Below the pieces are notes generated by a model that saw nothing but the letters and a program-made list of their open reading frames with translations, made no database searches and was not told where the DNA came from. This document shows positions 8,751-18,990 of a stretch of DNA of 64,000 nucleotides, in pieces; within the stretch, counting starts at the first letter, position 1; every line of letters starts with the position of its first letter. Source of the DNA: Lactococcus lactis (GTDB lineage Bacteria; Bacillota; Bacilli; Lactobacillales; Streptococcaceae); assembly GCF_029023865.1 (NCBI RefSeq), contig NZ_CP118969.1, positions 2,046,001 through 2,110,000 of the forward strand, in the 5' to 3' direction. Position numbers and translations under genes: made by a program.

Positions 8751-9651
8751 AACCGTTTCCTCCGTTTAATTTCTCAGCAATTCGAGCGACTACAAAGATA
8801 ATAATTGCCAAAATGATTGCAATAACTGCTGCATAGCCCATTTGATTATTTTGACCAAAAGCATATTGGAAAATTAAAAGGCTGACGGTCAGCGTACTAT
8901 TAGCTGGTCCACCTGTTCCACCCGAAAAAATATAAGCTTGGTCAAACATTTGAAAAGTTCCAATAATCCCTGTCAGTAACACAAAGGTAGTAATTGGTCG
9001 AAGATAAGGAATGGTGATATAACGTAATTTATCAAAAACGTTCGCCCCATCAATTTCAGCAGCTTCATACATTGAATCTGGTAAATCAACCAAAGAAGCG
9101 AGATAAATGGTCATAAAATAGGGTACTGTTGACCAAATATTCATTATCATGATTACCTTTAAAGTCCAATTGGTGTCATTTATAAAATTAATTGGTTGGC
9201 TAATCAGATGAAGGCTTTCTAAGAGACCATTGATTGGACCATTTAGATTAAAAATAAACATGAGGATTAAAGTCAAAGCTGCTGAACTTGTCAATGTCGG
9301 TAAAAAATAAATTAAACGAAAAACAGTTTTTCCTTTAATGCCTTTATTTGCCAAAATATAAGCGATGACCAAAGCAATAATCGTTTGAACTGGTACCACA
9401 ACTAAAGCAAAGAAACCTGTATTTTCTAATGCTCGAAGAAGTTGTTTATCCCCTAAAAGGTTAGTGTAATTTTTAAAATTATTCCATTGATAATTGTGCG
9501 CAATAAGATTGACATTGTTAAATGACAAATAAACTGCAAATAAAATTGACAGCACAAAGAATATGAGAATAACAAGAAGGGCAGGAGCTAAAAATCCATA
9601 AGCTTGAATCATTTCACCTCTGGCTCTTTTACTCGATTTTTGTTTTTCCAT
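8737..9651 (-). CDS. Sugar ABC transporter permease, MalF/CUT1 type
   Basis: 304 aa with six membrane helices. The EAA loop is YEAAEIDGANVFDKLRYITIPYLRP (about residues 195-220). It forms the membrane channel with the MalG-type partner. A gap of 135 bases to the binding-protein gene contains four CTGTCAG/CTGACAG-type repeats. Confidence 0.92.
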   Translation of the reverse strand: MEKQKSSKRARGEMIQAYGFLAPALLVILIFFVLSILFAVYLSFNNVNLIAHNYQWNNFKNYTNLLGDKQLLRALENTGFFALVVVPVQTIIALVIAYILANKGIKGKTVFRLIYFLPTLTSSAALTLILMFIFNLNGPINGLLESLHLISQPINFINDTNWTLKVIMIMNIWSTVPYFMTIYLASLVDLPDSMYEAAEIDGANVFDKLRYITIPYLRPITTFVLLTGIIGTFQMFDQAYIFSGGTGGPANSTLTVSLLIFQYAFGQNNQMGYAAVIAIILAIIIFVVARIAEKLNGGNGFEKN

Positions 9652-9690
9652 ATGATGTGAGCAAATCCTTTCTTTTTGTCTTTATAGAGC

Positions 9691-9778
9691 TTAGTCAGTA
9701 AATTTCATGCTTCTGTCAGTAAATTTTGCTTTCTATACTATAGCGAATTTACTGACAGGACTTAAATTTTACTGACAG
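9691..9778. repeat. Cluster of four CTGTCAGTAAATTT-type repeats between transporter genes
   Basis: Two copies in one direction (TTAGTCAGTAAATTTC at 9691, CTGTCAGTAAATTTT at 9713) are followed by two in the other (AATTTACTGACAGG ending 9758, TTTTACTGACAG ending 9778). They can pair into a long hairpin in the mRNA between the binding protein and permease genes, which could trim or stabilise the upstream message. See the separate finding on this motif. Confidence 0.75.
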
Positions 9779-9786
9779 AATGACTT

Positions 9787-11052
9787 TTATTTTGATATTT
9801 TGCTATTGGCATCTTGGTCTGCCTGTTTCATTGCGGCTTTCAAGTCGGCAGCGGTTGCCCCTTTCTTGAAAACATTTGGAATAAAGTTTCCGTATGATGA
9901 AACAAGAGTTGTCAGATTGGTCCCATCTTGCCAAGGGGTTGCAAATTTAATTGAATCTTGATGGACTTGAAGTAAAGGATTTGCTTTTAAGAAAGTTGAG
10001 CTGTCAGCAACATCTGGACGCGTCGCAAGTGTCCCAACACCGTTTGTCCAAGTTGACATTCCATCTTTTCCTGTGACATATTGAATCCATTTGTCAGCAA
10101 GTGATTTTGCTTTAGTATCTTTGTATTCACCCCAACCGACCGTGTATTGCATGGTCATTTCTTTTCCTTGGTAAGTTAAGTTAGGAATGATTGTGTAATG
10201 AAGATCTTTGTATTGAGTATTGAAAACTTGGAAATTCCAGTTTCCTGTCAGCGCCATGGCAAATTTTCCATTTCCAAAACCAGCACCTTCATCACCGACA
10301 CCGACTTGTTGAGGCGTCGCTACTGCTCCAGTATTGAACATATCAACGACAGTTCCCAGATTTTTCAAAATGGTTGGATTTGATAAATCTGCTTTGCCAG
10401 CTTTTGTAATTGGATTTTGTCCATCAGCTGTGATAAATTGCCAGTTTCTGGTCAAATCAGCATTCATATTCATCAAATAAATTTTGCCTTTGCCGTAAGC
10501 TACATCAATTTTCGCTTGAGCGCTTGGCGCCCATTTGATAAATTCTTCATAAGATTTTGGGATTGAATTTACATCGATTCCTGCTTTAGCAAAAATGTCT
10601 TTATTGACATAAATTGCTAAAGTTGATACATCTTTTGGTGCAGCGTAAATTTTTCCATCACTTTCAAATGCTTTAGCAATTGATGAATAAAAATCATCTT
10701 TATTGACAACTTTTGATAGGTCATTTAAGACACCTTCCTTTTGCAAATAAGGACAGAAAGAAGAGTCAATGTAAAAAACATCGGGAGCAGTTCCACCAGA
10801 AAGATCAGTCGGAAGTTGGGTTGTAATATCCGTATAGACTTTGGGTTTAACATTGACTTTATTTTCTTTTTCAAAATTTTTAACCAATTTATCAAAAGTG
10901 GCATTTTCGGTATCAGAGCCTTTCCAATAACCGACTGTCAGCGTTTTCGTTTGGGTATTTTTCGAGCCAGAAGCAGAATTACCGCAAGCGACTAATCCTA
11001 TTGCACCAACCAAAGTCAGACTGATGAGCGAAACTTTTTTCCAAGTTTTCAT
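9787..11052 (-). CDS. Extracellular sugar-binding lipoprotein of the ABC importer
   Basis: 421 aa. The lipoprotein signal has lipobox LVAC (Cys23). The rest is a family 1 solute-binding protein (MalE-like): TLTVGYWKGSD, GTAPDVFYID (about residue 90), and WQFITADGQNP. It delivers an oligosaccharide to the two permeases. The substrate is inferred from the adjoining GH65 phosphorylase to be an alpha-linked glucose disaccharide or oligosaccharide; the exact linkage cannot be read from the sequence. Confidence 0.9.
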   Translation of the reverse strand: MKTWKKVSLISLTLVGAIGLVACGNSASGSKNTQTKTLTVGYWKGSDTENATFDKLVKNFEKENKVNVKPKVYTDITTQLPTDLSGGTAPDVFYIDSSFCPYLQKEGVLNDLSKVVNKDDFYSSIAKAFESDGKIYAAPKDVSTLAIYVNKDIFAKAGIDVNSIPKSYEEFIKWAPSAQAKIDVAYGKGKIYLMNMNADLTRNWQFITADGQNPITKAGKADLSNPTILKNLGTVVDMFNTGAVATPQQVGVGDEGAGFGNGKFAMALTGNWNFQVFNTQYKDLHYTIIPNLTYQGKEMTMQYTVGWGEYKDTKAKSLADKWIQYVTGKDGMSTWTNGVGTLATRPDVADSSTFLKANPLLQVHQDSIKFATPWQDGTNLTTLVSSYGNFIPNVFKKGATAADLKAAMKQADQDANSKISK

Positions 11053-11105
11053 GTTTTTTCCTCCTAGTGGAAATTTTATGATGTGAAATTATTTATATTT
11101 TTATC

Positions 11106-13415
11106 TCACATTTTGATTGTTAACTGATTTTTTAGAAGATACTTTTGACCTTTATTCATAAAACTAATAACATGGTCATTATTTTCTTTTGACAAATTCA
11201 TTTTATCTTTAGTTAATTCTACATGAATAGCCTCTCCATGATAGTCAAACCCATATTCCAGAACTTTCCATTTCTTTGGTAAATGAGGCTCAATGCGTAA
11301 TTGACTTTCTATCATCCTCACTCCACCATATCCAAATACTATCATTTGCCAAATTCCTCCAAGACTTGCCGCGTGAATGCCTGCGTCTGACGACTTCATG
11401 TATTCGCCCATGTCAATATTTATGGCTTTGTTAAAGAAATCATAAGATTGCTCTAATTTTCCCAAATCCGCCGAAAGAATAGCATGTGTAGAAAGGCTTA
11501 AACTACTATCATGAGTAGTTTTAGGCTCATAATAATCAAAATTTTTCAATTTTTGTTCTTTATCAAATAATCCTTCAAAAAGTAACATCAAAAGTAAGAC
11601 ATCAGCTTGTTTTGTAATTTGCATTTGGTTGACTTGCTCCAAATTATAATCGTGAAAAAGACTATCAACTCCATCAGAGTCTCGATATTTCTGCAAATCT
11701 AATATTTTTTTACTAAGATAAGTATCATCTTGTGGAATAATTCCATCAGCTGTCGCTTTTGGTAGAAAAATTTTATCAACTTTTTCTGACAGATTTTCTG
11801 TCAGTAAATTCAAATTAAATTTTTGGTCTAATTTGTCATAAATATCGGGTTTTTGACTTTTTAATTTCTGAATTAAATCTATGGCAAAATTAACATTCCA
11901 ATGGGCAGTATAATTGGTATAAGCGTTGTTGTTGACATGTTCTTTATATTCGTCAGGTCCAATTACATTCCGAATTTCATAAGAGTCATCTTCCTGAATA
12001 TACTCCAGTCTACTGGCCCAAAATTTTGCAGTATCAATTAAAATTTCGTAAGCTTTTTCCACTTCAAAAACTTTATCCCCTGTGACATCAATGTATTGCT
12101 TGATTCCAAAAGCTACATCCGATGTGATATGCTGCTCAATAAATCCTGACCAAATTTTTATCGACTGCCCACTCACAATATCGGCTGCTCCCCAAACAGG
12201 AGTGACTTCCCCATCATCAGGATTAGCTGCTTCCCAGGGATATTGGGCACCTTCATATCCATTGACTTTTGCTTTTTTATGCGCACCGTCAAGTCCCAAA
12301 TAACGATAAGTGACAAGATTTTTAGCAATTTCTGGGTGTGTAAAATTAAAATAAGGCAACATGAAAACTTCAGTATCCCAAAATGTATGTCCCTTGTAAC
12401 CCTCCCCAGAAAGTCCTTTTGCACCAATATTCATATGCTCATTATGTGCGGGTGCCATGACGTGCAAATGATATTTGGCAAATCTAATAGCCAATTGGTC
12501 ACGGAAATTTTCAGATTCAATTTTTATCGGATGTTTTTCCCAAATTTTTTGCCAAGCAAGTTGCGATTCTGTTAGAAGTTCCTGATAAGTCAACTTCTCT
12601 ATATTCTCTAATTCATGAACCGCTTGTTTACGTATTACATTCAAATCCTGACTTTCAAGGTCATTGTCAAGTGAAGTATAAACAGACCCTCGTTTTTCAA
12701 CAGTGAATGAACTATCTGCGGCAAGTTCAAAATTATAATTCATAAAGAAAGCACGCCGTCCAGTTTCTGGTCTCTCTGATACTCTTATGTCAAATTTATG
12801 CTCGACCGTTTGTACAAATTGAATTTTGGAATGAGTTGTCATTGACATCATTTGGATAAATTTGCCATTCATCAGCCCTTTTTCACCGTCAGTAAAATGC
12901 TGACTGCCCTCGTTGGAAACTTGTCCGTTAATTCCTGAGTGTATTTTTATACTGACGGCTCTGTCAGTAAGATTAGAAAGTTCTAAATGACTGACCTGCA
13001 AGTGCTGACGTTTTTTTGATATAAATCTTTGAAATATGAATTTTAACTTTATATCGTTTAATTCCCAAATAAATTCTCGACTTAGTTCGCCATTTTTAAG
13101 ATTCAGACGTTTAGAATAATTTCTGACAAGGCCTTGTGTCAGCGAAAATCGTTGGTCATTAATAACAAATTCCATTCCCCACATATCAGGAACATTAGGT
13201 AATTCAGTGACTTCATTTTCATCGAATGAATTAAAAGTTCCTGCTACAAAAGTATCTCGTTTCTCACCAATGTATGCTTCTTCTTCGCTAGAGCGACTCC
13301 CAAAATAACCATTCCCCAAAGCCATTGTAGCTTCTGATTTTCCCAAATAACGCTCATCAAATCCTTTTTGCTCAACCTGCCAAAGATTTTTTTCGTTGTA
13401 ATACATAAAACTCAA
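11106..13415 (-). CDS. Glycoside hydrolase family 65 disaccharide phosphorylase
   Basis: 769 aa, the standard length for maltose, kojibiose, nigerose or trehalose phosphorylases. Domain order is an N-terminal beta-sandwich (1-260), linker helices, (alpha/alpha)6 catalytic barrel (about 320-680) and a small C-terminal sheet. The catalytic acid is the Glu in VIGPDEYKEHVNNNAYTN (about residue 482), and the phosphate-binding segment is HDSSLSLSTHA (about 630). It would split an imported disaccharide with phosphate into beta-glucose 1-phosphate and a sugar; no beta-phosphoglucomutase gene is next to it. A TTG start at 13415 is chosen because AAGGAG lies 7 bases upstream; ATG 13406 is the alternative. 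A perfect operator lies 34 bases upstream. Confidence 0.88.
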   Translation of the reverse strand: MSFMYYNEKNLWQVEQKGFDERYLGKSEATMALGNGYFGSRSSEEEAYIGEKRDTFVAGTFNSFDENEVTELPNVPDMWGMEFVINDQRFSLTQGLVRNYSKRLNLKNGELSREFIWELNDIKLKFIFQRFISKKRQHLQVSHLELSNLTDRAVSIKIHSGINGQVSNEGSQHFTDGEKGLMNGKFIQMMSMTTHSKIQFVQTVEHKFDIRVSERPETGRRAFFMNYNFELAADSSFTVEKRGSVYTSLDNDLESQDLNVIRKQAVHELENIEKLTYQELLTESQLAWQKIWEKHPIKIESENFRDQLAIRFAKYHLHVMAPAHNEHMNIGAKGLSGEGYKGHTFWDTEVFMLPYFNFTHPEIAKNLVTYRYLGLDGAHKKAKVNGYEGAQYPWEAANPDDGEVTPVWGAADIVSGQSIKIWSGFIEQHITSDVAFGIKQYIDVTGDKVFEVEKAYEILIDTAKFWASRLEYIQEDDSYEIRNVIGPDEYKEHVNNNAYTNYTAHWNVNFAIDLIQKLKSQKPDIYDKLDQKFNLNLLTENLSEKVDKIFLPKATADGIIPQDDTYLSKKILDLQKYRDSDGVDSLFHDYNLEQVNQMQITKQADVLLLMLLFEGLFDKEQKLKNFDYYEPKTTHDSSLSLSTHAILSADLGKLEQSYDFFNKAINIDMGEYMKSSDAGIHAASLGGIWQMIVFGYGGVRMIESQLRIEPHLPKKWKVLEYGFDYHGEAIHVELTKDKMNLSKENNDHVISFMNKGQKYLLKNQLTIKM
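11786..11804. repeat. CTGACAG-N5-CTGTCAG inverted repeat inside the GH65 gene
   Basis: CTGACAGATTTTCTGTCAG, in frame within the GH65 gene (encoding LLTENLSEK on the minus strand). Two related copies in the same gene are at 12952-12967 (CTGACGG ct CTGTCAG) and 13123-13142 (CTGACA ... TGTCAG). Confidence 0.75.
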
Positions 13416-13448
13416 ATTTATTCTCCTTCTTAAATTATTGATGTCTTA

Positions 13449-13464
13449 ACTAAAACGTTTTAGT
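13449..13464. promoter_or_regulatory. LacI-family operator upstream of the GH65 gene
   Basis: ACTAAAACGTTTTAGT is a perfect 16-bp palindrome with the central CG typical of LacI/GalR operators. It recurs exactly at 14165-14180, and the regulator gene is adjacent, so it is probably that regulator's site. Confidence 0.85.
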
Positions 13465-13489
13465 GAATTCTTAAAATTTTTTAATAACT

Positions 13490-13765
13490 TTACTGATCAA
13501 AATAATGTTGATTTCGAAAAATCAAAATGATTACTCCAAAAATGTAAGTTCCAAATATTAATATTAATCTTACCTGCAATAAAAATCCGAGTAAGAAAAA
13601 TGGTAAACCATAAATTAAATAGGCTCTGATCATTTTCATCGGGTCATAATCATTTCGATAAAACCAAGCAAGTAAATAAGCAACTAAGATTGTCAAAATA
13701 AAAACTGAAGCTAATGGTAAAATTGGACTTTTAAAAAAATCCGGTAGATTGTTCTGATTAATCAC
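13490..13765 (-). CDS. Small membrane protein of the sugar locus
   Basis: 91 aa with three hydrophobic helices (about 13-34, 48-66, 67-85). It has no recognised family. It overlaps the RDD-family gene by 8 bases, so the two are probably co-translated and may form a membrane complex. It lies between the two operators and is expected to be regulated with the sugar genes. Confidence 0.7.
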   Translation of the reverse strand: MINQNNLPDFFKSPILPLASVFILTILVAYLLAWFYRNDYDPMKMIRAYLIYGLPFFLLGFLLQVRLILIFGTYIFGVIILIFRNQHYFDQ

Positions 13766-14153
13766 TAACTGTCACCTCACTTCTTCCAATTTTATCATGT
13801 AAAAACTGACCATTTACGAAATACATAACCACACTAAAAAGGACAAAAATCCAACCAACCATTGGTAAAAAATAGAGTAACTTAGCCATCTCACGCTGAC
13901 ACACTTCCAATAAATCTGTTGATATTGTTTTCACTTTTAATTTAGCAAAAAATTTTCTAATTGTTTTTCCCTGAAAGCTACTTTCTGAAATTAAATTGTA
14001 CAAAACAAAGAGAATAGCTGCCAAAAAATTCCCAATGCCACCCACTTCTTTATAGGTAAAAATAAGCTGAACAAGAAGTAAAACTGGCAAATAAACAATG
14101 ATTAAATCAATCAAGGTTGCTAAGAAACGTTGTACAAAAAATAATATTCTCAT
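13758..14153 (-). CDS. RDD family membrane protein
   Basis: About 131 aa. MRILFFVQRFLATLIDLIIV carries the Arg...Asp pattern of RDD proteins, and GKTIRKFFAKLKV is the second family signature. Three membrane helices are predicted. ATG 14153 is preferred because GGAGG lies 5 bases upstream; the longer TTG-started form would include the ribosome-binding site. It is the first gene after a strong promoter with operator and cre-like site. The role in a sugar locus is unknown. Confidence 0.82.
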   Translation of the reverse strand: MRILFFVQRFLATLIDLIIVYLPVLLLVQLIFTYKEVGGIGNFLAAILFVLYNLISESSFQGKTIRKFFAKLKVKTISTDLLEVCQREMAKLLYFLPMVGWIFVLFSVVMYFVNGQFLHDKIGRSEVTVSD

Positions 14154-14164
14154 TTCCGCCTCCA

Positions 14165-14220
14165 ACTAAAACGTTTTAGTTTCACAAAAATATTATATAG
14201 TAATCGCTTTCATTTGTCAA
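14165..14220 (-). promoter_or_regulatory. Promoter of the sugar locus with operator and cre-like site
   Basis: Minus strand: TTGACA (14220-14215), 17-base spacer, TATAAT (14197-14192). The spacer holds TGAAAGCGATTACT (14212-14199), one mismatch from the CcpA cre consensus. Downstream of the -10 is the perfect operator ACTAAAACGTTTTAGT (14165-14180). This layout predicts control by both CcpA and the adjacent LacI-family protein. Confidence 0.88.
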
Positions 14221-14246
14221 TAAAAAAATATGAGTTTTTTACTAAA

Positions 14247-15242
14247 TTAACTCATATTCATATTCGTACTTTCGCGCTCAATGATTTGAAAAGGAACAAA
14301 CCGATGTTTAACCTCTCCACTCTCGATTTGACAGATTAAATCCTTCACTGCATACTCCGTGATTTTACTAACATCTTGCCGAACTGTCGTTAAAGAAGGG
14401 GTAATATAACTCGCAAGTGTAATATCATCAAAACCAGCGACTGCGACTTGATTGACTAAATTCAACTTTCTAAATGCCTTTATAATTCCAATTGCCATAA
14501 TATCAGAAGCTGCAAAAACTGCATCTTCCTTTTTAAATCCTTTGTTTTTAGCATAATCAATTGCCCATTGATACGCTTCAGTTTCGGAAAAATTTGCATA
14601 AAAAATTTGTGAATTATCAGTTGCTGCAAGATATCCGGTCTCACGTTCTTGGGCAACGGTTGCCACTTTAGTTCCATTAATAAAAATAATATTTTTATGA
14701 CCTGAATCTATCAATAAACGAGTCATTTCAAAGGCGGCCTTAACATTATCAGTTGAAACTGTTCCAACTTTATCATTTTCTATATCCAGATCAATCGCAA
14801 CAGTAGGCAAATCAAAAGTTGCCAGTTCCTGATAGTAAGGGTCAGAAATACGTAATCCCTGAATAATCAATCCCGTAATATCACGCTCATTGCAGAATTG
14901 CTTCAAACTTTTTTGCTTTTGTTTGGTTGAATTTGTGGCATAAAAAACAAATTCATAATCCGTCTTATCCAAATTATCAACCACTCCACCTAAGACCTCT
15001 AAAGGCATTGCTACTCCAGGTGTAACATTTATTTCATTTAAAATTAAAGCAATAATTTTTTTCTTCTTACTCGAGAGTTGTTTTGCTGCACTATTTGGAG
15101 TATAGCCCAATTCCTTAGCTGCAAGATTAACTTTTTTGATTGTTTTATCACTGATATCGCCATAATTATTAAATACTCTAGAAATTGTACTCACGGATAA
15201 ACCTGTTTGTAACGCAACATCCTTAATTGTTACTTTTCTCAT
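14247..15242 (-). CDS. LacI/GalR-family transcriptional regulator of the GH65/ABC sugar locus
   Basis: 331 aa from MRKVTIKDVA. Start at 15242 is chosen for the canonical LacI N-terminus and AGAGGGA just upstream; the frame is open 12 codons further. The helix-turn-helix is TIKDVALQTGLSVSTISRVFN, followed by the hinge helix NSAAKQLSSKK and a periplasmic-binding-like sensor domain. It is encoded directly upstream of the promoter that carries two copies of a LacI-type palindrome, so it most likely represses the RDD, GH65 and ABC genes until the sugar is present. Confidence 0.9.
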   Translation of the reverse strand: MRKVTIKDVALQTGLSVSTISRVFNNYGDISDKTIKKVNLAAKELGYTPNSAAKQLSSKKKKIIALILNEINVTPGVAMPLEVLGGVVDNLDKTDYEFVFYATNSTKQKQKSLKQFCNERDITGLIIQGLRISDPYYQELATFDLPTVAIDLDIENDKVGTVSTDNVKAAFEMTRLLIDSGHKNIIFINGTKVATVAQERETGYLAATDNSQIFYANFSETEAYQWAIDYAKNKGFKKEDAVFAASDIMAIGIIKAFRKLNLVNQVAVAGFDDITLASYITPSLTTVRQDVSKITEYAVKDLICQIESGEVKHRFVPFQIIERESTNMNMS

Positions 15243-15308
15243 CACATCCCTCTTGCTCATTTTTTTTAATATTACCACTTTTCCTATTTCTAAACAACTA
15301 TAAATAAA

Positions 15309-15329
15309 AAGGCCCTTGATAGAACCATT
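15309..15329 (-). terminator. Terminator after dnaE
   Basis: On the minus strand GGTTC-tatcaa-GGGCC (with G-U pairs) is followed by TTTTTATTTAT, directly after the dnaE stop codon. The stem is weak. Confidence 0.5.
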
Positions 15330-18300
15330 TTATTTATATACTATACCAATAACATACCCTTCCAGCCTTTTTTGTAAAATCTCCGATTCTTCCACATAAA
15401 TTTTTGTTTGGATTGTTTTTTTCAAATTTGAATAGTGAAGAATCACTTGATGAGAGCCCGGAAATTCACGCAAAATTTGTGAAATTTTTTGATTATACTT
15501 CTCATCTTTTAAATTTAGCCAAAGTTTTCTATCCGTTTCTAAAGCTGGACTTATTCGGTCAGCAACCAGCTGTAATTCATCATTACGTTCTGTTACTTTT
15601 CCACTGATGAGATAAAATTTTCCTTGTTCAAGTTCACTTGAAAATTGACGATAAATCTCTGGAAAAAGTGTCACATCAAAATTTTCACGACTATCAGATA
15701 CTGTTAAGAAGGCCATTGTTTGCCCTGTCTTAGCCCGATGCGTTCTAATGTAATTGATTTCAACCAAGATAGTCATTCGCCTATTTTTCACAAGTTGAGC
15801 AAGAGGTGTAAAATTACCTTCAAATCTGCGAGCTAGATTTTGCAAAGGATGTGGTGTTACCCCAATTCCTAATAAATTTTTTTCAAAATCGTATTTTTCA
15901 GTTTCTGAATAATCTTCTGCCTCATGATAGGCAAAGCCCCCACCAGAACTTGCCATAAAAATATCATCACTATAATAATTTAATAAATTAGCATGGTCAG
16001 CCAAATTATAAGCTAATTTCCCTCGATTTGAATCTGCATAATCAAAGGCTCCAATCTGAATCAAAGGGAGAATGTTTTCTTTTTTATGAAAATTATTAGG
16101 TAATTTTTCGACAAAGTCTGCTAAATCTTTGTAGGGTTGATTTTCAACAATCCATTTTGCTAAATCACGAGAAATTCCTTGAACGTGAGCCAATCCTAAA
16201 CGAATCTTTTTATTTTTTACAAAATCGCCAATTTTCATCAGATTGATGCTTGGTTTTTCTATTTCAAACCCATTTTCTAACGCATCTAAAATCATTACTT
16301 CACGTTTGCGATCACGTAATTGAATTTCATAAAATTCATCAGGAAAATGTGCCTTAAAATAAGCAATTTGAAAAGCAAGTGCCCCATAAGCAAAACCGTG
16401 TGAACGGTTAAAACCATAATTAGCAAAACGTTCAATTAAGTCATAGATTTCTTCTGCTTTTTCTTTAGAATGGCCATTATGGCTTGCTGAATCTAAGAAA
16501 TCTTCACGCAACTTTTCTAACTCAGACCCTTTTTTCTTAGAAATTGCTCGTCTAAGAAGGTCAGCTTTCCCAAGAGAAAAGCCAGCAAAAGCTTGAGCCA
16601 CCTGCATAATTTGCTCCTGATAAATCATAATTCCGTATGTTGGCTTTAAGATTTCACTAATAGAATCATCCACAGTAGGCACAATTTCTTTCCCATGTCG
16701 TCGAGCAACAAATTGTGGAATAAACTGTGATGGACCAGGACGGAAAATTGAAGTTGCATCAACAATATCATCAAATTTACTTGGGGCAAGATTTCTTAAA
16801 AAACGTCGCATTTGTGGATTTTCAAACTGAAAAATTCCCATGGTATTTCCAGCCCGAAAAAGGGCCAATGTGTCTTCATCTTCCAAATTTATTTTTAGTG
16901 GATCAATATCAATTTTTTGACGTCTTTTCACCAAATCACGTAATCTAGAAATTATTGTTAAATTACGTAATCCCAAAAAGTCAATTTTCAAAAGTCCAAT
17001 TGCTTCAACATCTGGCGCCTCATATTGCGTCAAAGCCAAATCTTCTGACGGTTTTAATGATACATAATTCACCAAAGATTCTTCAGAAAGAACGACACCT
17101 GAAGCGTGTGTTGAAGTCTGACGGGGCATTCCCTCAATTCGTCTTGCGACTTCATAAATTCTTTTCAATTTTCCATTTTTTAACACTTCAGCTTTAAAAC
17201 GTTGATTATTTTCATACTCATCAGCCAAAGTTCCAAAACGACGCACAAGCATCCGAGTCAAATTGGATAATTCAGCTTCAGTCATTCCAAAAGCTTTACC
17301 AACATCTCTAAGCGCCTGTCTTTTACCCAAGGTTGAAAAAGTAACAATTTGTGCGACATGGTCTGAACCATATCTGTTTTTCATATAGGCCAATAATTCA
17401 GCACGACGGTCATCTGGCATGTCAATATCAATATCGGGCATGGCAACACGTTCTGGATTCAAAAAACGTTCGAAGAAAAGATTATGTTGAACAGGGTCAA
17501 CTTGTGTAATTCCTAAAACATAGGCAACTAAAGAACCGGCCGCTGAACCACGCCCCATTCCACAATAAATTTCTTGTTCACGGGCATAACGCAACAAATC
17601 CGCGACAATCAAGAAATAGTCATCAAATCCCATTTGATGAATGACTGACAACTCTTTTTCTAAACGTTCTTGATAAACTGACAAATCTTGCAAATTTACT
17701 GACGAGACTTCTGTCAGTAAATTTTTTTCTTCAAGTCGAGCTGACAAACCTAAAGTCGCTTCTTCTCGTAAATGTTCAACTGCCTGTCTCTTCTTATCGA
17801 ATCTAGGAAGCTCCAATTTTTCATCGAACTGATAAGCAATCTTTGCTGTTAATGCTGACAGATTTTTCAAAGCCTGTGGAAAATATTTCTGGAAGTAAGT
17901 CTCATAAGCTTCTGGTCTTTGAAGAAGTTCATTAGAACTGATTGTTAAACTTTCATCGAAAGAAACTCCATCACGCACTGCATGCAAAATTGCTAAAATT
18001 TCATTATCAGCAAAATTCAAATAGCGAATAGCAGGAAAAGGAAGTGTTGGTAAATTAAATTTAGCCCCTTTATCTGTCAGTTGATCAATCCCAATAAAAG
18101 CTTCATCAGCTACTGACGAAAGTTCTGTCAGCTCGCTCAAACTTCCGTAAGTTTCAGGAATAATCAAGGCGATTCCTGATAAATGATTTTGAATATCAGA
18201 AAATTGACGGCGTCCATAGTTATGAAGCGTCGAAATCCGAAGTAAGTTTTTATAACCTTCAGTATCTTTAGCAATAAAAGAAAAAGCAATTGGTAAACCC

Positions 18301-18512
18301 CGCCATTCAAAATTTAGCTCAATACTAATAATGGGTTGCAAATTAAATTTTTGAGCTTTTCTGACAAAACGAAAAGCAGCATGAAGATTCCCAACATCGC
18401 AAATTCCAACCGTTTGATAACCTAAACGGTGCGCCGTTTCCAAATAGTCATCAACTTTAACGACACTATCTAAAAAACTATATTCAGTTTTTGTATTCAA
18501 GGGTGCAAACAT
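15330..18512 (-). CDS. dnaE: DNA polymerase III alpha subunit, DnaE type
   Basis: 1060 aa. An N-terminal PHP domain (residues 1-200) precedes the C-family polymerase core. The catalytic region includes [18 protein letters not shown] (about residue 325) and [12 protein letters not shown] (about 360), which hold the active-site Asp residues, and later [19 protein letters not shown] and [12 protein letters not shown]. The end has a helix-hairpin-helix and an OB-fold ([21 protein letters not shown]). Low-GC Gram-positives use DnaE together with PolC, DnaE extending RNA primers. Two CTGACRR/CTGTCAG inverted repeats (17699-17717 and 18113-18131) lie inside the gene in frame. Confidence 0.96.
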   Translation of the reverse strand: MFAPLNTKTEYSFLDSVVKVDDYLETAHRLGYQTVGICDVGNLHAAFRFVRKAQKFNLQPIISIELNFEWRGLPIAFSFIAKDTEGYKNLLRISTLHNYGRRQFSDIQNHLSGIALIIPETYGSLSELTELSSVADEAFIGIDQLTDKGAKFNLPTLPFPAIRYLNFADNEILAILHAVRDGVSFDESLTISSNELLQRPEAYETYFQKYFPQALKNLSALTAKIAYQFDEKLELPRFDKKRQAVEHLREEATLGLSARLEEKNLLTEVSSVNLQDLSVYQERLEKELSVIHQMGFDDYFLIVADLLRYAREQEIYCGMGRGSAAGSLVAYVLGITQVDPVQHNLFFERFLNPERVAMPDIDIDMPDDRRAELLAYMKNRYGSDHVAQIVTFSTLGKRQALRDVGKAFGMTEAELSNLTRMLVRRFGTLADEYENNQRFKAEVLKNGKLKRIYEVARRIEGMPRQTSTHASGVVLSEESLVNYVSLKPSEDLALTQYEAPDVEAIGLLKIDFLGLRNLTIISRLRDLVKRRQKIDIDPLKINLEDEDTLALFRAGNTMGIFQFENPQMRRFLRNLAPSKFDDIVDATSIFRPGPSQFIPQFVARRHGKEIVPTVDDSISEILKPTYGIMIYQEQIMQVAQAFAGFSLGKADLLRRAISKKKGSELEKLREDFLDSASHNGHSKEKAEEIYDLIERFANYGFNRSHGFAYGALAFQIAYFKAHFPDEFYEIQLRDRKREVMILDALENGFEIEKPSINLMKIGDFVKNKKIRLGLAHVQGISRDLAKWIVENQPYKDLADFVEKLPNNFHKKENILPLIQIGAFDYADSNRGKLAYNLADHANLLNYYSDDIFMASSGGGFAYHEAEDYSETEKYDFEKNLLGIGVTPHPLQNLARRFEGNFTPLAQLVKNRRMTILVEINYIRTHRAKTGQTMAFLTVSDSRENFDVTLFPEIYRQFSSELEQGKFYLISGKVTERNDELQLVADRISPALETDRKLWLNLKDEKYNQKISQILREFPGSHQVILHYSNLKKTIQTKIYVEESEILQKRLEGYVIGIVYK
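17699..17717. repeat. CTGACGA-N5-CTGTCAG inverted repeat inside dnaE
   Basis: Flanked by TTTA on one side and TAAA on the other, which extends the palindrome. It encodes LTEVSSVN on the minus strand. A second copy is at 18113-18131 (encoding LTELSSVA). Confidence 0.7.
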
Positions 18513-18990
18513 ATTTTCCTCCTTTCTTGCTAAAACGACTGGTATTTCTTAATTAAAAGATATTAATTTTATTATACTATATTTTAGCTTGAACTTGGGA
18601 TAAGTTTAGACAAACTAAGAACAAAAAAAGCATCAAATTTTAGTTATTAAACGCAAACAAAAGTAATTAAATTTAACTAAATTGATATCAAAAAACAACT
18701 TAACGGCTGAAAACGTCCAACATTTTTGACATTTTTTGATTTTAAAACTGCTTTCATTCTTATTTTTAATTCGTTTTTATTACAAAAAACTAAGATGTTT
18801 CACCTTTTTATTAATCGTAATAAAAAAATTATAAAAACTAAAAGAATCCTTTAACAACAGCATTTATAGGTTATAACTTAGCAATTTGACGAGAACTTTT
18901 TTTTGCACTATAATGAGCAAGCCATGTTTATTTATTACTAATTTTTAATTAAACAATCACTAAAACTAAAAATAGAATGGGAAAGGTGTA
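18513..18990. other. 478-base intergenic region between dnaE and the deoxynucleoside kinase gene
   Basis: Very AT-rich with no credible ORF. The divergent promoters lie at its ends: for dnaE a minus-strand TATAAT at 18576-18571 without a good -35, and for the kinase TTGACG-17-TATAAT at 18886-18914. The middle (18600-18880) holds only A/T runs; no RNA gene is recognised. Confidence 0.6.
18886..18914 (+). promoter_or_regulatory. Promoter of the deoxynucleoside salvage operon
   Basis: TTGACG, 17 bases, TATAAT; start codon 77 bases downstream with GGAAAGG 7 bases before the ATG. Confidence 0.8.

Noticed and set aside
13123-13142. CTGACA ... TGTCAG as a terminator
   Set aside because: It lies inside the GH65 gene and has no T-run; listed with the CTGACAG repeats instead.
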